Assembly (NCBI GenBank): GCA_050045915.1
Contig: JBNGCR010000007.1
Span: 6,906-70,905 of the forward strand
Direction of reading: 5' to 3'
Source: Limnospira sp050045915
Lineage (GTDB): Bacteria > Cyanobacteriota > Cyanobacteriia > Cyanobacteriales > Microcoleaceae
DNA: 64,000 nucleotides
The notes beneath the pieces were generated by a model, which searched no databases, was not told the DNA's origin, and saw only the letters and a program-made list of their open reading frames with translations. Below are positions 26,774 to 36,089 of this stretch, piece after piece (position 1 is the stretch's first letter; every line of letters begins with the position of its first letter). The translations under genes and the position numbers were made by a program.

Positions 26774-27853
26774 CTACAGGCAAATTGGGGTATTGGCAAA
26801 TGTCGGCTTCTCCCGCACCGCCCAGCCGATTTTCGGCCGCAATGCCAGAGTGTTTTGGTCCTGGGTATAGGAGGTGAAGCCGGCGATGAATTCCATGTCG
26901 TACTGTCGGCTATAATACAGCCACTCAAAGGGGGCGACGGACAAGCCACTGGGAAATTGAGAATGAGTCAAACTGCCCGATAACGTGATATCTTTTAAAC
27001 CGGCGATCGGTGTTCCTTCTACCTCAAAACTCTGATTTTTATAGATGCTGTCGTCATGGTTCCTCAAATAAGGAAACCATTGAACAATCCAACCGCTAAT
27101 AAACGGCCCGCCACTGCCGTCCTCAATTTTGTATAAGTTCCGCCACAGGAGGGACTCGTCAAGACCTTTGGCGGTTTTTACGATGCGATCGAGAACCGGC
27201 AACAAATGCCGAGTCCACCACTGCAAACCGTAAACTTCGCCCGTGGCGGCGACTCGCTCTCTGAGCGACTCCCAATCGGCAACCTCTCCTTCCAGGGTGA
27301 TTTCGGGAATGCCACACATCGTCATCAAAGAATAGTCAAAATAACTCTGCAAAGCGTCCATCAACACAATTTCTCCGGCTGCCCGCTCGATGTTGCCCGT
27401 CGTGCTAAATTCAGCCACGATATGGCGATGGTTGTCCTCACCGATGAGGGTTTTTATCTGCTCTGAAAACTCGGAAAAAACCTCCTCCCAGGGGTTTTCT
27501 GGACTGCCTTTCACAAAATCATCTCTCCGGACTTGGATGAGTCGCTTTCCCGTTTTTTGGTCGGCAAAGAAATGGCGCATTTCTTCCGAGTTGAGGTGGA
27601 TATGATGGGCTAAACCTTGAGTGAAAAGCAGCCAAAACATATCGGGGGAAAGGAGCAAGGGATAATGTTGGGAATAGGCTTTATGGCAGGCATTGACAAA
27701 GGGATGATACGAACAAGAGATGACTTCTCCGTCCAATTCCGAACAGGATTCGACGGCGATGTTCAACCAATGTTTGATCGCCCTTTTCGGGGTGGTCGTG
27801 CTGGCGATCTGCCCGGTTGCCTTGGAGACCGCATCCACCGGCAATGTAATCAT
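26774..27853 (-). CDS. DUF4419 domain protein
   Basis: A 359-residue soluble protein. The conserved DUF4419 segments are visible: HPFVNACHKAYSQHYPLLLSPDMFWLLFTQGLAHHI near the start, ETTGNIE-like FSTTGNIERAA, a CGIPEITLEG strand, and WFPYL later. DUF4419 occurs in bacteria and fungi without a known function. Slightly lower GC than neighbours and no operon partner suggest an accessory gene. It converges with the 2'-5' RNA ligase family gene, 31 bp away. Confidence 0.8.
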   Translation of the reverse strand: MITLPVDAVSKATGQIASTTTPKRAIKHWLNIAVESCSELDGEVISCSYHPFVNACHKAYSQHYPLLLSPDMFWLLFTQGLAHHIHLNSEEMRHFFADQKTGKRLIQVRRDDFVKGSPENPWEEVFSEFSEQIKTLIGEDNHRHIVAEFSTTGNIERAAGEIVLMDALQSYFDYSLMTMCGIPEITLEGEVADWESLRERVAATGEVYGLQWWTRHLLPVLDRIVKTAKGLDESLLWRNLYKIEDGSGGPFISGWIVQWFPYLRNHDDSIYKNQSFEVEGTPIAGLKDITLSGSLTHSQFPSGLSVAPFEWLYYSRQYDMEFIAGFTSYTQDQNTLALRPKIGWAVREKPTFANTPICL

Positions 27854-27994
27854 AATTAAGTTGTCCGATTGACTGTTGCTATTGAATCCCGATCGCCAAC
27901 TCCAAAATATCTGCGGTGGCCGGAGTCGGGCGTCGGGAGTCGGGGAGATAGAAGGAGTCTAAAATGCTCCCAACCCGAGAGAAGGCCGGCAAAC

Positions 27995-28915
27995 TTAGAA
28001 TGGCTCAATCCGGTGAATCCAGTCTAACATTTTCCGATTCACCACATCCGGACATTCGTCGTGGGGGCAGTGGCCGGCATTTTCGAGTTCGACCAATTCG
28101 AGGTTCGGGTGGTATTCTCGGTATCTGTGGGGTTGGGCGAGTTTGAGGGGGATGAGCCGGTCTTGCTTGCCCCACAGGAGCAAGATGGGAACTTGGATTT
28201 GGGGGAACAGGGTGCGGACGGCAGGCCCGAGTTTGGAACTGCCCATAATCCGAAACAAGCGCGAAAACGCCCGGGCCGCGCCGCGATCGCGGGGAGGGGT
28301 TGCTAGAATATCCACGAGTTCGTCCGTGACCGCCTCGGGATTATGGTACGCCAACCCGACCCAACGGCGGATGACGGACGGGCGTCGGACCAGATAGAAT
28401 AGCGGGCGTAAAATGATCGGAGAGGCGACCAAACCTTGGACGAACTCGACCCCGGGAACCATCCAGGGCGGCAGCATATCCGTTTGGGCGGCTGGATCGG
28501 GTAAATTGATCATCACCAGACCCTTGGCGGTTTCGGGGTGTCGGGCCACCGCCGCCAAGGCGATCAGGGAACCGACGGAGTTTCCCACCCAGATGGCTGG
28601 ACGGCGGACGAAAGTGCGCCAGAAGTCCCGCACCAACTCGACCCAGAGGGAGACATCGTAGGGGGCGATCGCTTTTTCAGAGGCACCGAACCCCAACAAG
28701 TCCAGGGCATACACCGGATGGGATTGACTGAGAACTTGCAGATTATGCCGCCAGTGACCCAAGGAGGCGCCGAACCCGTGGAGAAAGATCAACGGTGGCG
28801 GGGATGCGGCGGGATTTTCGGCGGGCGATCGCTCGAACGTGTAGCGAATCCGCCACCCTCGCCAGATCCAATTCCGCTGAGAGCCGACCCGCCGGTGCCA
28901 GTGTGACTCATCCAT
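27995..28915 (-). CDS. Alpha/beta-fold hydrolase
   Basis: A 306-residue protein with the HGFGAS oxyanion motif (about residue 45), the nucleophile elbow WVGNSVGSL (Ser at about residue 117), an acid after LLLWGKQDRLIP, and the catalytic His in ENAGHCPHDE. This is a typical soluble esterase/lipase-like hydrolase frequent in cyanobacteria and plastids. Substrate not deducible. Single gene, divergent from infC. Confidence 0.9.
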   Translation of the reverse strand: MDESHWHRRVGSQRNWIWRGWRIRYTFERSPAENPAASPPPLIFLHGFGASLGHWRHNLQVLSQSHPVYALDLLGFGASEKAIAPYDVSLWVELVRDFWRTFVRRPAIWVGNSVGSLIALAAVARHPETAKGLVMINLPDPAAQTDMLPPWMVPGVEFVQGLVASPIILRPLFYLVRRPSVIRRWVGLAYHNPEAVTDELVDILATPPRDRGAARAFSRLFRIMGSSKLGPAVRTLFPQIQVPILLLWGKQDRLIPLKLAQPHRYREYHPNLELVELENAGHCPHDECPDVVNRKMLDWIHRIEPF

Positions 28916-29077
28916 TCAACTCACCCCCGAGTGCAACATAACTTTACAAGTTGTCCCTGAGATCTTAGCGTTTCTAGAGTTTAGATTAAATCTCGACCGC
29001 ATTTCGATTCGGAGTGAGTAGAATGTTGGAATATTAGCACCCGTTGAGATGACAAACTGCTGACATCCTTACTTAAA

Positions 29078-29626
29078 ATGCCTGTAATGCCTGTGATAGA
29101 AAGAAAAAACCGCAACTTACCCCAAATCAACGACAATATCCGCTTTCCGAAGATCCGCCTGATCGATACCGAAGGGGGTCAGCTCGGGATCATGACCCCT
29201 CGGGATGCCATGAAACTGGCCCAAGAGAAGGAACTCGACCTGGTTCTGGTGAGCGACAAAGCCGACCCGCCGGTTTGTCGGATCATGGACTACGGAAAGT
29301 TCAAGTACGAACAGGAACGGAAGGCCCGGGAAGCCCGTAAAAAGCAGCACACCGCCGACGTCAAGGAAGTGAAGATGCGCTACAAAATTGACGAACACGA
29401 CTACAACGTGCGCGTGAATCAGGCGAAACGCTTCCTCAAATCCGGAGATAAAGTCAAAGCAACGATCATGTTTCGGGGTCGGGAAATTCAGCACAGCAAC
29501 CTGGCGCGGGAACTCCTGAATCGCATGGCGGTAGACTTGGAGGAGCAAGCCGAGGTTCAACAGTACCCCAAACAGGAGGGGCGGACGATGATGATGCTGT
29601 TGTCCCCGAAAAAAACGACAACCTGA
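29078..29626 (+). CDS. infC: Translation initiation factor IF-3
   Basis: IF-3 binds the 30S subunit, prevents premature 50S joining and checks the start codon. The 182-residue protein has the N domain (LPQINDNIRFPKIRLID, then LVLVSDKADPPVCRIMDYGK), the linker (YEQERKAREARKKQ) and the C domain (VKEVKMRYKIDEHDYNVR through FRGREIQH). Two ATGs are in frame, 29078 and 29087; MPVIERKNR from 29087 is closer to the usual start. No rpmI/rplT follow, as is common in cyanobacteria. Confidence 0.97.
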   Translation: MPVMPVIERKNRNLPQINDNIRFPKIRLIDTEGGQLGIMTPRDAMKLAQEKELDLVLVSDKADPPVCRIMDYGKFKYEQERKAREARKKQHTADVKEVKMRYKIDEHDYNVRVNQAKRFLKSGDKVKATIMFRGREIQHSNLARELLNRMAVDLEEQAEVQQYPKQEGRTMMMLLSPKKTTT

Positions 29627-29664
29627 ACGACTGAGTTCTCTAATTCCCAAGATCTGTGAAGGCG

Positions 29665-29755
29665 GGCGCAAAGAACCCCGAAAGGGGATGTGGCGGCAAA
29701 CCCAAATCGTGGGGTTTGGAAATCCCCGTCCGTTTCACGGCGGGGATGATGTCAA
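29665..29755 (+). mobile_element. Possible IS200/IS605-type right-end remnant
   Basis: Three consecutive hairpins: AACCCCGAAAGGGG; CAAACCC with GGGTTTG; and ATCCCCG with CGGGGAT (29721-29750, loop TCCGTTTCA), ending GATGATGTCAAG. This resembles the right end of IS200/IS605 elements that encode TnpB, where the guide (omega) RNA also lies. No tnpB or tnpA ORF is next to it. Assignment is from pattern memory and uncertain. Confidence 0.4.
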
Positions 29756-29870
29756 GGGTGCAAGGACAGGTTTGGCCGAACCGAAACTCCGGTTCCGTTC
29801 CGATTCCCGATCCAATTTGAACCTTGCAATAATTGTAAAGAATCGAACGTGCTGAGGACTTCGAGACGGC

Positions 29871-32800
29871 ATGGAAAAGCGAATTGGCGAGTCCGGGGGA
29901 GTGGGACTGGGGTTGATGCGGGGGTTGAATCTCCGCCCCGAGGAAGTCGAGCGAACGCTGTTGATGTTCTTCGTCTACACCTTTTCATCCGTCGGACTGA
30001 TTTGGCTGGAACTGAGTACCGTCGGCCTATTTTTGGACGAATACGGGGCCGACAAACTGCCCTGGATTTACATTGCCAGCGCCGGGATCGGGTCGAGTTT
30101 GGGGGTGGTCTACTCGCGGCTGCAAGCGTTCCTCCCCCTGCGGCGGGCGATCGTGGTGATTTTGCTGTTGATGGCGATCCCCCTATTTTTATTTCGGTTC
30201 GGACTGGGGCTGCAAAACATTAAAATCTTGGGGTTGAGCGTACAGTTCGTGACCCTATTTTTGATGTGGCTGTGGGTGGAGGCTTGCTACCTCCTCAACG
30301 ACCTTAACACCTCGATCACCGCCAACCAGCTTTTCAACATCCGCGAGATCAAGCGCACCTATCCGATCATCAGCAGCGGTTTCCTGGTGGCGGGGGTGGT
30401 GAGCGGGTTTTCCCTCCCCGTACTGCTGAAGGTGGTCGGACTCAACAACGTCACCCTCGTCTCGGGGGCGATGGTGTTGGTGAGCGCGGGTATATTATTT
30501 TACCTGTCCCAAACCTACGAACAGTCGTTCCCGGACTCCTCCCGGTGGACGCCGGAAGACGAACTGCCGGAATTCAGCACCCGCAGCCTCAAAGGGCCCC
30601 TGCAGGGTTACGTCATCCCCCTGGTGGTGTTCTTCGTGATGGCGGAAGTCCTCTATGTGATGGTGGACTTCCAATTTTTCAGCCAACTGGAATACCGCAG
30701 CGCCGCCGGCGGGGCGAGCGGAATCGTCAGTTTTCTGGGGGTGTTCGAGGGGGTGCTGAGTACGTTCCAGGTGGCGACCCAGTGGTTCGCCTCCTCGCGG
30801 CTGGTGGAAAAAATCGGGGTGTTCGGGACGGCGTCGGTGCTGCCGGCCGCGATCGCCTGTCTGGGGTTATTTTCCCTCGTCGGCGGGATCACCGGTTTAT
30901 TCAGCGTCTTCGTCGGCTTTTTCATCCTCCGGTTTTTGGACGAGCTGTTCCACTACACCCTGATTGAGACGACGGGGGCGGTGCTGTTCCAACCCCTGCC
31001 GGAAAACATCCGCAGCGACATTCAAACCCTGGTGAACGGGGTTTTTGAGCCCCTCTCGACGGGGTTGAGCGGGGTGGGAATTTTAGCACTGCTGGGGGTG
31101 ACGTACTGGATCTTGCCCCACGCTTCGGAAATGGGATTTCGGAGCCAGCAAAGTCTGATCTTTGTCGTCACCATTATCCTTCTGGCCCTGGTTTGGCTGT
31201 GGGTGGTGTGGAAGATCCGATCGCAGTACGTCCGCCTGCTGGTCCGTAGCGCCGAGCGGGGCCGACTGGGGACGACGGACATCGACATGAAGAGTTTGAA
31301 GCGATCGGTGGTGGAGGAGCTCAAGCAGTCCGCGCCGGAGGCGGACAAGCGATCCTGCATCGAACTGCTCACCCAACTCGACCCCAAAAACGTGGGGGAT
31401 ACCTTGGTGCCGCTGCTGGATATCTTGCCTCCGGCGCTCCAGCATCAGGCTCTGGAGATCATGCTCAACTACCCCAACCCCGAACACTTGCAGGCGATCC
31501 GATCGCTCTCGGCCCAGAACCTGCCCCCGGAAGTGCTGGCCCTGGCTCTGCGCTACATCTGGATCACCGAGTCGAGCCCCGACATCGAACAGTTGCGGCC
31601 TTACCTGCAACCCAAGGTCGATCCGGTGGTGCGGGGGACGGCGGCGGCCCTGATCATGCGGCGGGGCGATCGCGAACAGAAGGCCGTGGCCACCAACATC
31701 ATCCGGCGCATGATCGTCTCTAACCAAGAGCGGGAAAGGGTCATGGGTGTCCGCGCCCTGGGGGATGCCGACTACCTGCAAGGCCTGAGACTCTACCTCA
31801 ACGACCTGTTGCAGGATGAGTCCCTGAGAGTGCGCTGCGCGGTTCTGGAGGCGATCGCGGCCACCCACATGGAGGAATACTACCAATCCCTCCTCAAGGC
31901 CATGTCCTACCGCTCCACCCGGGACACCGCCCGCCAAGCCCTGGTGCGCCTGGGTAACGAGGCGATCCCCCTGCTGATGACCGTGGCGACGGATATCTAC
32001 CGGTCCGACCTGGTACGGCTGCAGGCCTGGACGGCTCTGGGGGAAATCGCCACGCCGGAGGCCCTGGACGCCCTCATCGACCACCTGCTAATTTCCTGGG
32101 GGACGACCCGCCGCAACATCCTCCGCATCCTCCTGAGCATCCCGGACGAGGCGGGGATCGAGCAAACCCTGGACCGGATCGGGCGCAATGGCCTGGAAAC
32201 CTTGATCGAGCAGGAGTTGATGTTCGTCGGCCAACTGTACGCCGCCCTGCTGGATTTCGGGTGGGACGAGACACCGCGGCCGGCTGAAGACGGGGAAAAT
32301 GCCCCTCCCCCCAATCCCACTCCCCGGGAGCTCCTGTGTCGGTCTGTGCAGAATCTGGAATTCGATGCGGTCGATCGCTGTTTCCTGCTGATGAAGTTCC
32401 TCTATTCTCTGGGGTCGATTCAGGCGGCGGCCTTCAACGTGCGATCGCACCAACAGGGCAACGTCGCCCGGGGGTTGGAAATTTTGGACAACACCGTGGA
32501 TATTACCCACAAACGCGCCCTGATCGGCGTATTGGACAACCATTCCCTGCGTCAAAAACTCGAGGATCTTTCCCCCCTGACCGCCTACCGGCCGATGGAA
32601 CCGAGCGATCGCCTGCGATACCTGCTGGAGTTGCGCCACTTCCTCTCCGACTGGTCCCTGGCTTGCTGCTTCCATCAAGCCCAGGACGCCCGCTGGAGCC
32701 TCACGGCCGAACAGGCGCTGATGTGCCTCCGCCACCCCAAAGGGTTCGTGCGGGAGGCGGTGCTGGCCTATCTGCGAGTCGGGGCGCGACAGGCTTTGAT

Positions 32801-32909
32801 AGAATTATTGCCAATGCTGCAAAGCGATCGCGATCCCCTCGTGGTTCACCAAGTCGAACAAATGATGGCGGAGTTGGGAGTTCGAGGAACAACAGGGATC
32901 AAAAAGTGA
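29871..32909 (+). CDS. ATP/ADP-translocase/MFS-like membrane protein fused to HEAT repeats
   Basis: A 1012-residue protein. Residues about 30-460 form some 11-12 membrane helices with a nucleotide-transporter/MFS-like layout (LLMFFVYTFSSVGLIWLELS, FLMWLWVEACYLLNDLNTSI, LRFLDELFHYTLIETTG). Residues about 480-1000 are soluble and made of HEAT-like repeats such as RCAVLEAIAATHMEEYY and LQAWTALGEIATPEALDAL, ending with FVREAVLAYLRVG. HEAT arrays bind proteins, so the C-terminus may regulate the transport part. A cyclic-nucleotide-binding protein starts 41 bp later and may be a partner. Substrate unknown. Confidence 0.8.
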   Translation: MEKRIGESGGVGLGLMRGLNLRPEEVERTLLMFFVYTFSSVGLIWLELSTVGLFLDEYGADKLPWIYIASAGIGSSLGVVYSRLQAFLPLRRAIVVILLLMAIPLFLFRFGLGLQNIKILGLSVQFVTLFLMWLWVEACYLLNDLNTSITANQLFNIREIKRTYPIISSGFLVAGVVSGFSLPVLLKVVGLNNVTLVSGAMVLVSAGILFYLSQTYEQSFPDSSRWTPEDELPEFSTRSLKGPLQGYVIPLVVFFVMAEVLYVMVDFQFFSQLEYRSAAGGASGIVSFLGVFEGVLSTFQVATQWFASSRLVEKIGVFGTASVLPAAIACLGLFSLVGGITGLFSVFVGFFILRFLDELFHYTLIETTGAVLFQPLPENIRSDIQTLVNGVFEPLSTGLSGVGILALLGVTYWILPHASEMGFRSQQSLIFVVTIILLALVWLWVVWKIRSQYVRLLVRSAERGRLGTTDIDMKSLKRSVVEELKQSAPEADKRSCIELLTQLDPKNVGDTLVPLLDILPPALQHQALEIMLNYPNPEHLQAIRSLSAQNLPPEVLALALRYIWITESSPDIEQLRPYLQPKVDPVVRGTAAALIMRRGDREQKAVATNIIRRMIVSNQERERVMGVRALGDADYLQGLRLYLNDLLQDESLRVRCAVLEAIAATHMEEYYQSLLKAMSYRSTRDTARQALVRLGNEAIPLLMTVATDIYRSDLVRLQAWTALGEIATPEALDALIDHLLISWGTTRRNILRILLSIPDEAGIEQTLDRIGRNGLETLIEQELMFVGQLYAALLDFGWDETPRPAEDGENAPPPNPTPRELLCRSVQNLEFDAVDRCFLLMKFLYSLGSIQAAAFNVRSHQQGNVARGLEILDNTVDITHKRALIGVLDNHSLRQKLEDLSPLTAYRPMEPSDRLRYLLELRHFLSDWSLACCFHQAQDARWSLTAEQALMCLRHPKGFVREAVLAYLRVGARQALIELLPMLQSDRDPLVVHQVEQMMAELGVRGTTGIKK

Positions 32910-32950
32910 AGGGATCAAACCGATATCATTTCCGGGGTTGAATTGTTCCT

Positions 32951-33424
32951 ATGCTAACTAGCGTCCAACGGCTACTATTTGTCAGAAAAGTCCCGATTTT
33001 TCAGGAGTTGCGGGACGATTTCTTGGTGCGTCTGGCATCTGTGATGGATGAGTTGTCCTTTCCCGCCGATCACAATATTTTTACTGAGGGACAGGAGGGG
33101 CGATCGCTCTATATCGTCGTCTCGGGCCGGGTGAAGGTTCACCACGGCGACCGGATTCTGGCTCGCCTGGAAAAGGAGAGTTGCTTCGGGGAAATGTCGC
33201 TGTTCGACGCCGAACCGCGATCGGCCTCCGTGACCACCCTCGAACCCTGCGAGTGCCTGATGCTGACCCAAATGCAGCTTTATGACGCGATCGACGAGAC
33301 GCCCGGAATTGCGGTGAACATCATCCGCTTGCTGTCCCGGCGGATTCGCGAACTCAACCAGCAGGTTAACACCCAGGCCCCTCCAGAACCGTCCCTAGCA
33401 GAAGTGCGATCGCCCAAAGGGTAA
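32951..33424 (+). CDS. Single-domain cyclic-nucleotide-binding protein
   Basis: A 157-residue protein covering one cNMP-binding domain (FPADHNIFTEGQEGRSLYIVVSGRVKVH, then SCFGEMSLFDAEPRSASVTTLEP, the phosphate-binding cassette with Arg). It lacks a helix-turn-helix, so it is not a CRP-like activator. It ends with a helical RIRELNQQV tail. The 41-bp spacing to the HEAT-transporter gene suggests co-transcription. It may sense cAMP or cGMP and act on that protein (inference). Confidence 0.88.
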   Translation: MLTSVQRLLFVRKVPIFQELRDDFLVRLASVMDELSFPADHNIFTEGQEGRSLYIVVSGRVKVHHGDRILARLEKESCFGEMSLFDAEPRSASVTTLEPCECLMLTQMQLYDAIDETPGIAVNIIRLLSRRIRELNQQVNTQAPPEPSLAEVRSPKG

Positions 33425-33463
33425 ACAATTAATCATTAATAATTTTTCTCGGGCTATTTTTAG

Positions 33464-33503
33464 GGTGCGTCCCCGCGCCATCTATTATCGGGGGGAACGC
33501 ACC
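33464..33503. terminator. Hairpin after the cNMP-binding gene
   Basis: GGTGCGT pairs with ACGCACC, with CCCC/GGGG adding inner pairs, in the 118-bp spacer. There is no T-run after it; could be a terminator or a repeat fragment. Confidence 0.35.
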
Positions 33504-33542
33504 ACCACCGACTCAATGAAATGAATTTCAGACAGACAAACA

Positions 33543-34157
33543 ATGACTCGTCAGCCCTTACTCGATCCGGATCGTTCTTATACGTTCAGCAATTATTTTG
33601 AGTTGGGATTTGCAGCCGATGATTTGGCAGCCGAGTTCGGTTACTCCTTGGAGCGAACATTTCTAACCTTACCCCAATATTCGGGAGAATTAGACCGAAT
33701 CGCTGATTTAAAGAAACGCATTGAGGAGATACTACCTTATCTCGATCTGGAGAATGAGGCAACCCGTCGGGAGATGCTGATCGCACCCATTATTGCCGAC
33801 TTAATCCACTATTCACGCGCCAAGTTAAGAATAGAATATTCCATTCAAGTTGACAATCAACTGCAAGGAAAATTAGATTACTTGTTACGTTCTATCCATA
33901 ACAATTTAATCGTTATCGAAGCCAAACAAGCGGATATCAATCGAGGATTTACCCAATTGGCGACGGAAATGATCGCCCTCGACCGGTGGACTGATTCCCC
34001 ACAGGTGGAAATTTTGGGGGCGGTGACGACGGGTAATATTTGGCAATTTGGCATTCTAGATCGTCGATCAAAATCGATCTGTGAAGGACTCAATCTTTAC
34101 CGTGTCACCGAAGAATTAGAAGCCATTATTAGAATTTTATTGGCTCAACTGGTTTGA
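33543..34157 (+). CDS. PD-(D/E)XK nuclease-like protein
   Basis: A 204-residue protein. Residues 110-138 hold a PD-(D/E)XK-type core: Asp112 (GKLDYLL), then Glu126-Ala-Lys128 (LIVIEAKQAD) and Gln138 in GFTQLATEM, which resembles the N-terminal nuclease domain of type I restriction R subunits. There is no helicase part and no methylase or specificity gene nearby. Base composition is lower in GC than neighbours. It could be a solitary nuclease-fold protein spread by transfer. Function unproven. Confidence 0.6.
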   Translation: MTRQPLLDPDRSYTFSNYFELGFAADDLAAEFGYSLERTFLTLPQYSGELDRIADLKKRIEEILPYLDLENEATRREMLIAPIIADLIHYSRAKLRIEYSIQVDNQLQGKLDYLLRSIHNNLIVIEAKQADINRGFTQLATEMIALDRWTDSPQVEILGAVTTGNIWQFGILDRRSKSICEGLNLYRVTEELEAIIRILLAQLV

Positions 34158-34171
34158 CGGAACGGGTCGTT

Positions 34172-34220
34172 AAAGTCCCCCTTTTAAAGGGGGATTTAGG
34201 GGGATCGTCCGTATCTCATA
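34172..34220 (+). repeat. Dispersed repeat family C, copy 2
   Basis: AAAGTCCCCCTTTTAAAGGG followed by GGATTTAGGGGGATCGTCCGTATCTCAT. Same unit as at 12077-12125 and about 63095-63140. It lies between the nuclease-like gene and prfC. Confidence 0.7.
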
Positions 34221-34313
34221 ATTTTAAAGCCGGGGCAGAATCTGTGATAAAATAGATAGACCCGTTCTCCGCAATGGGTAATTCACGAAAAGTCCCCCAA
34301 ATCGATCGACCCT

Positions 34314-35936
34314 ATGCCCACCGAAATTAAGGACGAGTTACAAGTTGCAGTCGAACGACGCCGTAACTTCGCCATCATCTCCCACCCCGACGCCGGGAAA
34401 ACCACCCTCACCGAAAAATTGCTGCTGTACGGGGGGGCCATTCACGAAGCGGGCGCCGTCAAAGTGCGGAAAGCCCAGCGACACGCCACATCGGACTGGA
34501 TGGCGATGGAGCAGCAGCGGGGGATTTCCATCACCTCCACGGTGTTGCAGTTCGACTACCGCGGCGCCCAGATTAATTTGCTCGACACCCCCGGACACCA
34601 AGATTTCAGCGAGGATACCTACCGGACTCTGGCGGCGGCGGACAATGCGGTGATGCTCGAAGATGCCGCCAAGGGACTCGAACCGCAGACACGGAAGCTG
34701 TTTGAGGTCTGCAAGCTGCGGAGCCTGCCCATTTTTACCTTCATGAATAAGATGGACCGGCCCGGCCGCGAACCCCTGGAACTCCTGGACGAAATTGAGA
34801 AGGAGTTGGGGTTGCAAACCTACGCGGTGAATTGGCCCATCGGTATGGGCGATCGCTTCCGGGGGGTTTTCGATCGCCGCAAAAAGCAGATTCACCTGTT
34901 TGAACGCAGCGAACATGGCTCCCGAGAAGCTTTGGATACGGTACTCGAATTGGGCGACCCCCGCATCGAAGACTTGTTGGATCAGGATCTCTATTATCAA
35001 CTCAAAGAAGATCTGGAACTGTTGGAAGAATTGGGATCGGATTTGGATCTCGATGCTGTGCATAGCGGCAAAATGACGCCGGTATTTTTCGGCAGTGCCA
35101 TGACCAATTTCGGCGTGCAATTATTCCTGGATGCGTTTTTGGAATACGCCCTCAAACCGGGTTCCCACAAGAGCACCATTGGAGATGTTCCCCCGGATTA
35201 TCCAGAATTTACCGGATTCGTGTTTAAATTGCAGGCGAATATGGACCCCAAACACCGCGATCGCGTGGCTTTCGTGCGGGTGTGTACGGGTAGATTTGAG
35301 AAGGATATGACCGTCAGCCACGCCCGGACGGGGAAAACCGTCCGCCTCTCCCGCCCCCAAAAATTGTTCGCCCAGGATCGGGAATCCATCGCCGATGCCT
35401 ATCCGGGGGACGTGATCGGTTTGAACAATCCGGGGGTATTCGCGATCGGCGATACGATTTACAACGGCAAGCGGCTGGAATACGAGGGGATTCCCTGTTT
35501 CTCTCCGGAACTGTTCGCCTACCTGAAAAATCCCAACCCCTCCAAATTCAAACAGTTCAATAAAGGCATTTCCGAACTGCGGGAAGAGGGGGCGATCCAG
35601 ATCATGTACTCTCAGGACGAGTCGAAGCGGGACCCGATTTTGGCGGCGGTGGGGCAGTTACAATTTGAAGTCGTGCAGTTCCGGATGCAGAACGAATATG
35701 GAGTAGAAACCCGCCTGGATATGCTGCCCTACAGCGTCGCTCGCTGGGTGGCGGGGGGATGGGATGCCCTGAAAAAAGTCGGGCGTCTGTTCAATACCGT
35801 CACGGTTAAGGACAGTTGGGGGCGCCCGGTTTTGCTGTTTAAAAATGAGTGGAATTGTCGGCAGGTGGAGGGGGAACACCCGGAATTGGAGTTGAGAAAT
35901 TCTGCTCCGGTGGCGTCCGGACAGGAACCGGAATAG
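34314..35936 (+). CDS. prfC: Peptide chain release factor 3
   Basis: RF3 is a GTPase that removes RF1/RF2 from the ribosome after peptide release. The 540-residue protein has the G motifs HPDAGKTTLTEKLL, DTPGHQDFSEDTYRTL and NKMDRPGRE, the RF3-type effector region WMAMEQQRGISITST, then domains II and III. The 3' region at 35758-35848 is copied at 36946-37036 beyond the next gene. The C-terminus after that point (CRQVEGEHPELELRN) is normal in form. Confidence 0.97.
   Translation: MPTEIKDELQVAVERRRNFAIISHPDAGKTTLTEKLLLYGGAIHEAGAVKVRKAQRHATSDWMAMEQQRGISITSTVLQFDYRGAQINLLDTPGHQDFSEDTYRTLAAADNAVMLEDAAKGLEPQTRKLFEVCKLRSLPIFTFMNKMDRPGREPLELLDEIEKELGLQTYAVNWPIGMGDRFRGVFDRRKKQIHLFERSEHGSREALDTVLELGDPRIEDLLDQDLYYQLKEDLELLEELGSDLDLDAVHSGKMTPVFFGSAMTNFGVQLFLDAFLEYALKPGSHKSTIGDVPPDYPEFTGFVFKLQANMDPKHRDRVAFVRVCTGRFEKDMTVSHARTGKTVRLSRPQKLFAQDRESIADAYPGDVIGLNNPGVFAIGDTIYNGKRLEYEGIPCFSPELFAYLKNPNPSKFKQFNKGISELREEGAIQIMYSQDESKRDPILAAVGQLQFEVVQFRMQNEYGVETRLDMLPYSVARWVAGGWDALKKVGRLFNTVTVKDSWGRPVLLFKNEWNCRQVEGEHPELELRNSAPVASGQEPE
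35758..35848 (+). repeat. 91-bp direct repeat, left copy (inside prfC)
   Basis: Starts GATGGGATGCCCTGAAAAAA and ends GCTGTTTAAAAATGA. The right copy is 36946-36946+90, with three mismatches in 91. The pair brackets the HEPN gene. Confidence 0.9.
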
Positions 35937-36089
35937 TTGAGGATTTGGCGGTCGGGTGCTGGGGGCAGAGCGGGAGTCTATCCCGACGCTCAAACCGGGC
36001 ATCCGGCCGCTTTTCTTAATCAAAATTTAAGCCTTTGGGGGGCGATCGAGGGGGATAATGATAAAAGAGCGATCGCCCCTCTCCAACCC

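Noticed and set aside
35937..36089. N-terminal extension of the HEPN protein
   Set aside because: Open frame directly after the prfC stop, but its sequence is spacer-like and the ATG at 36090 begins the coherent domain.
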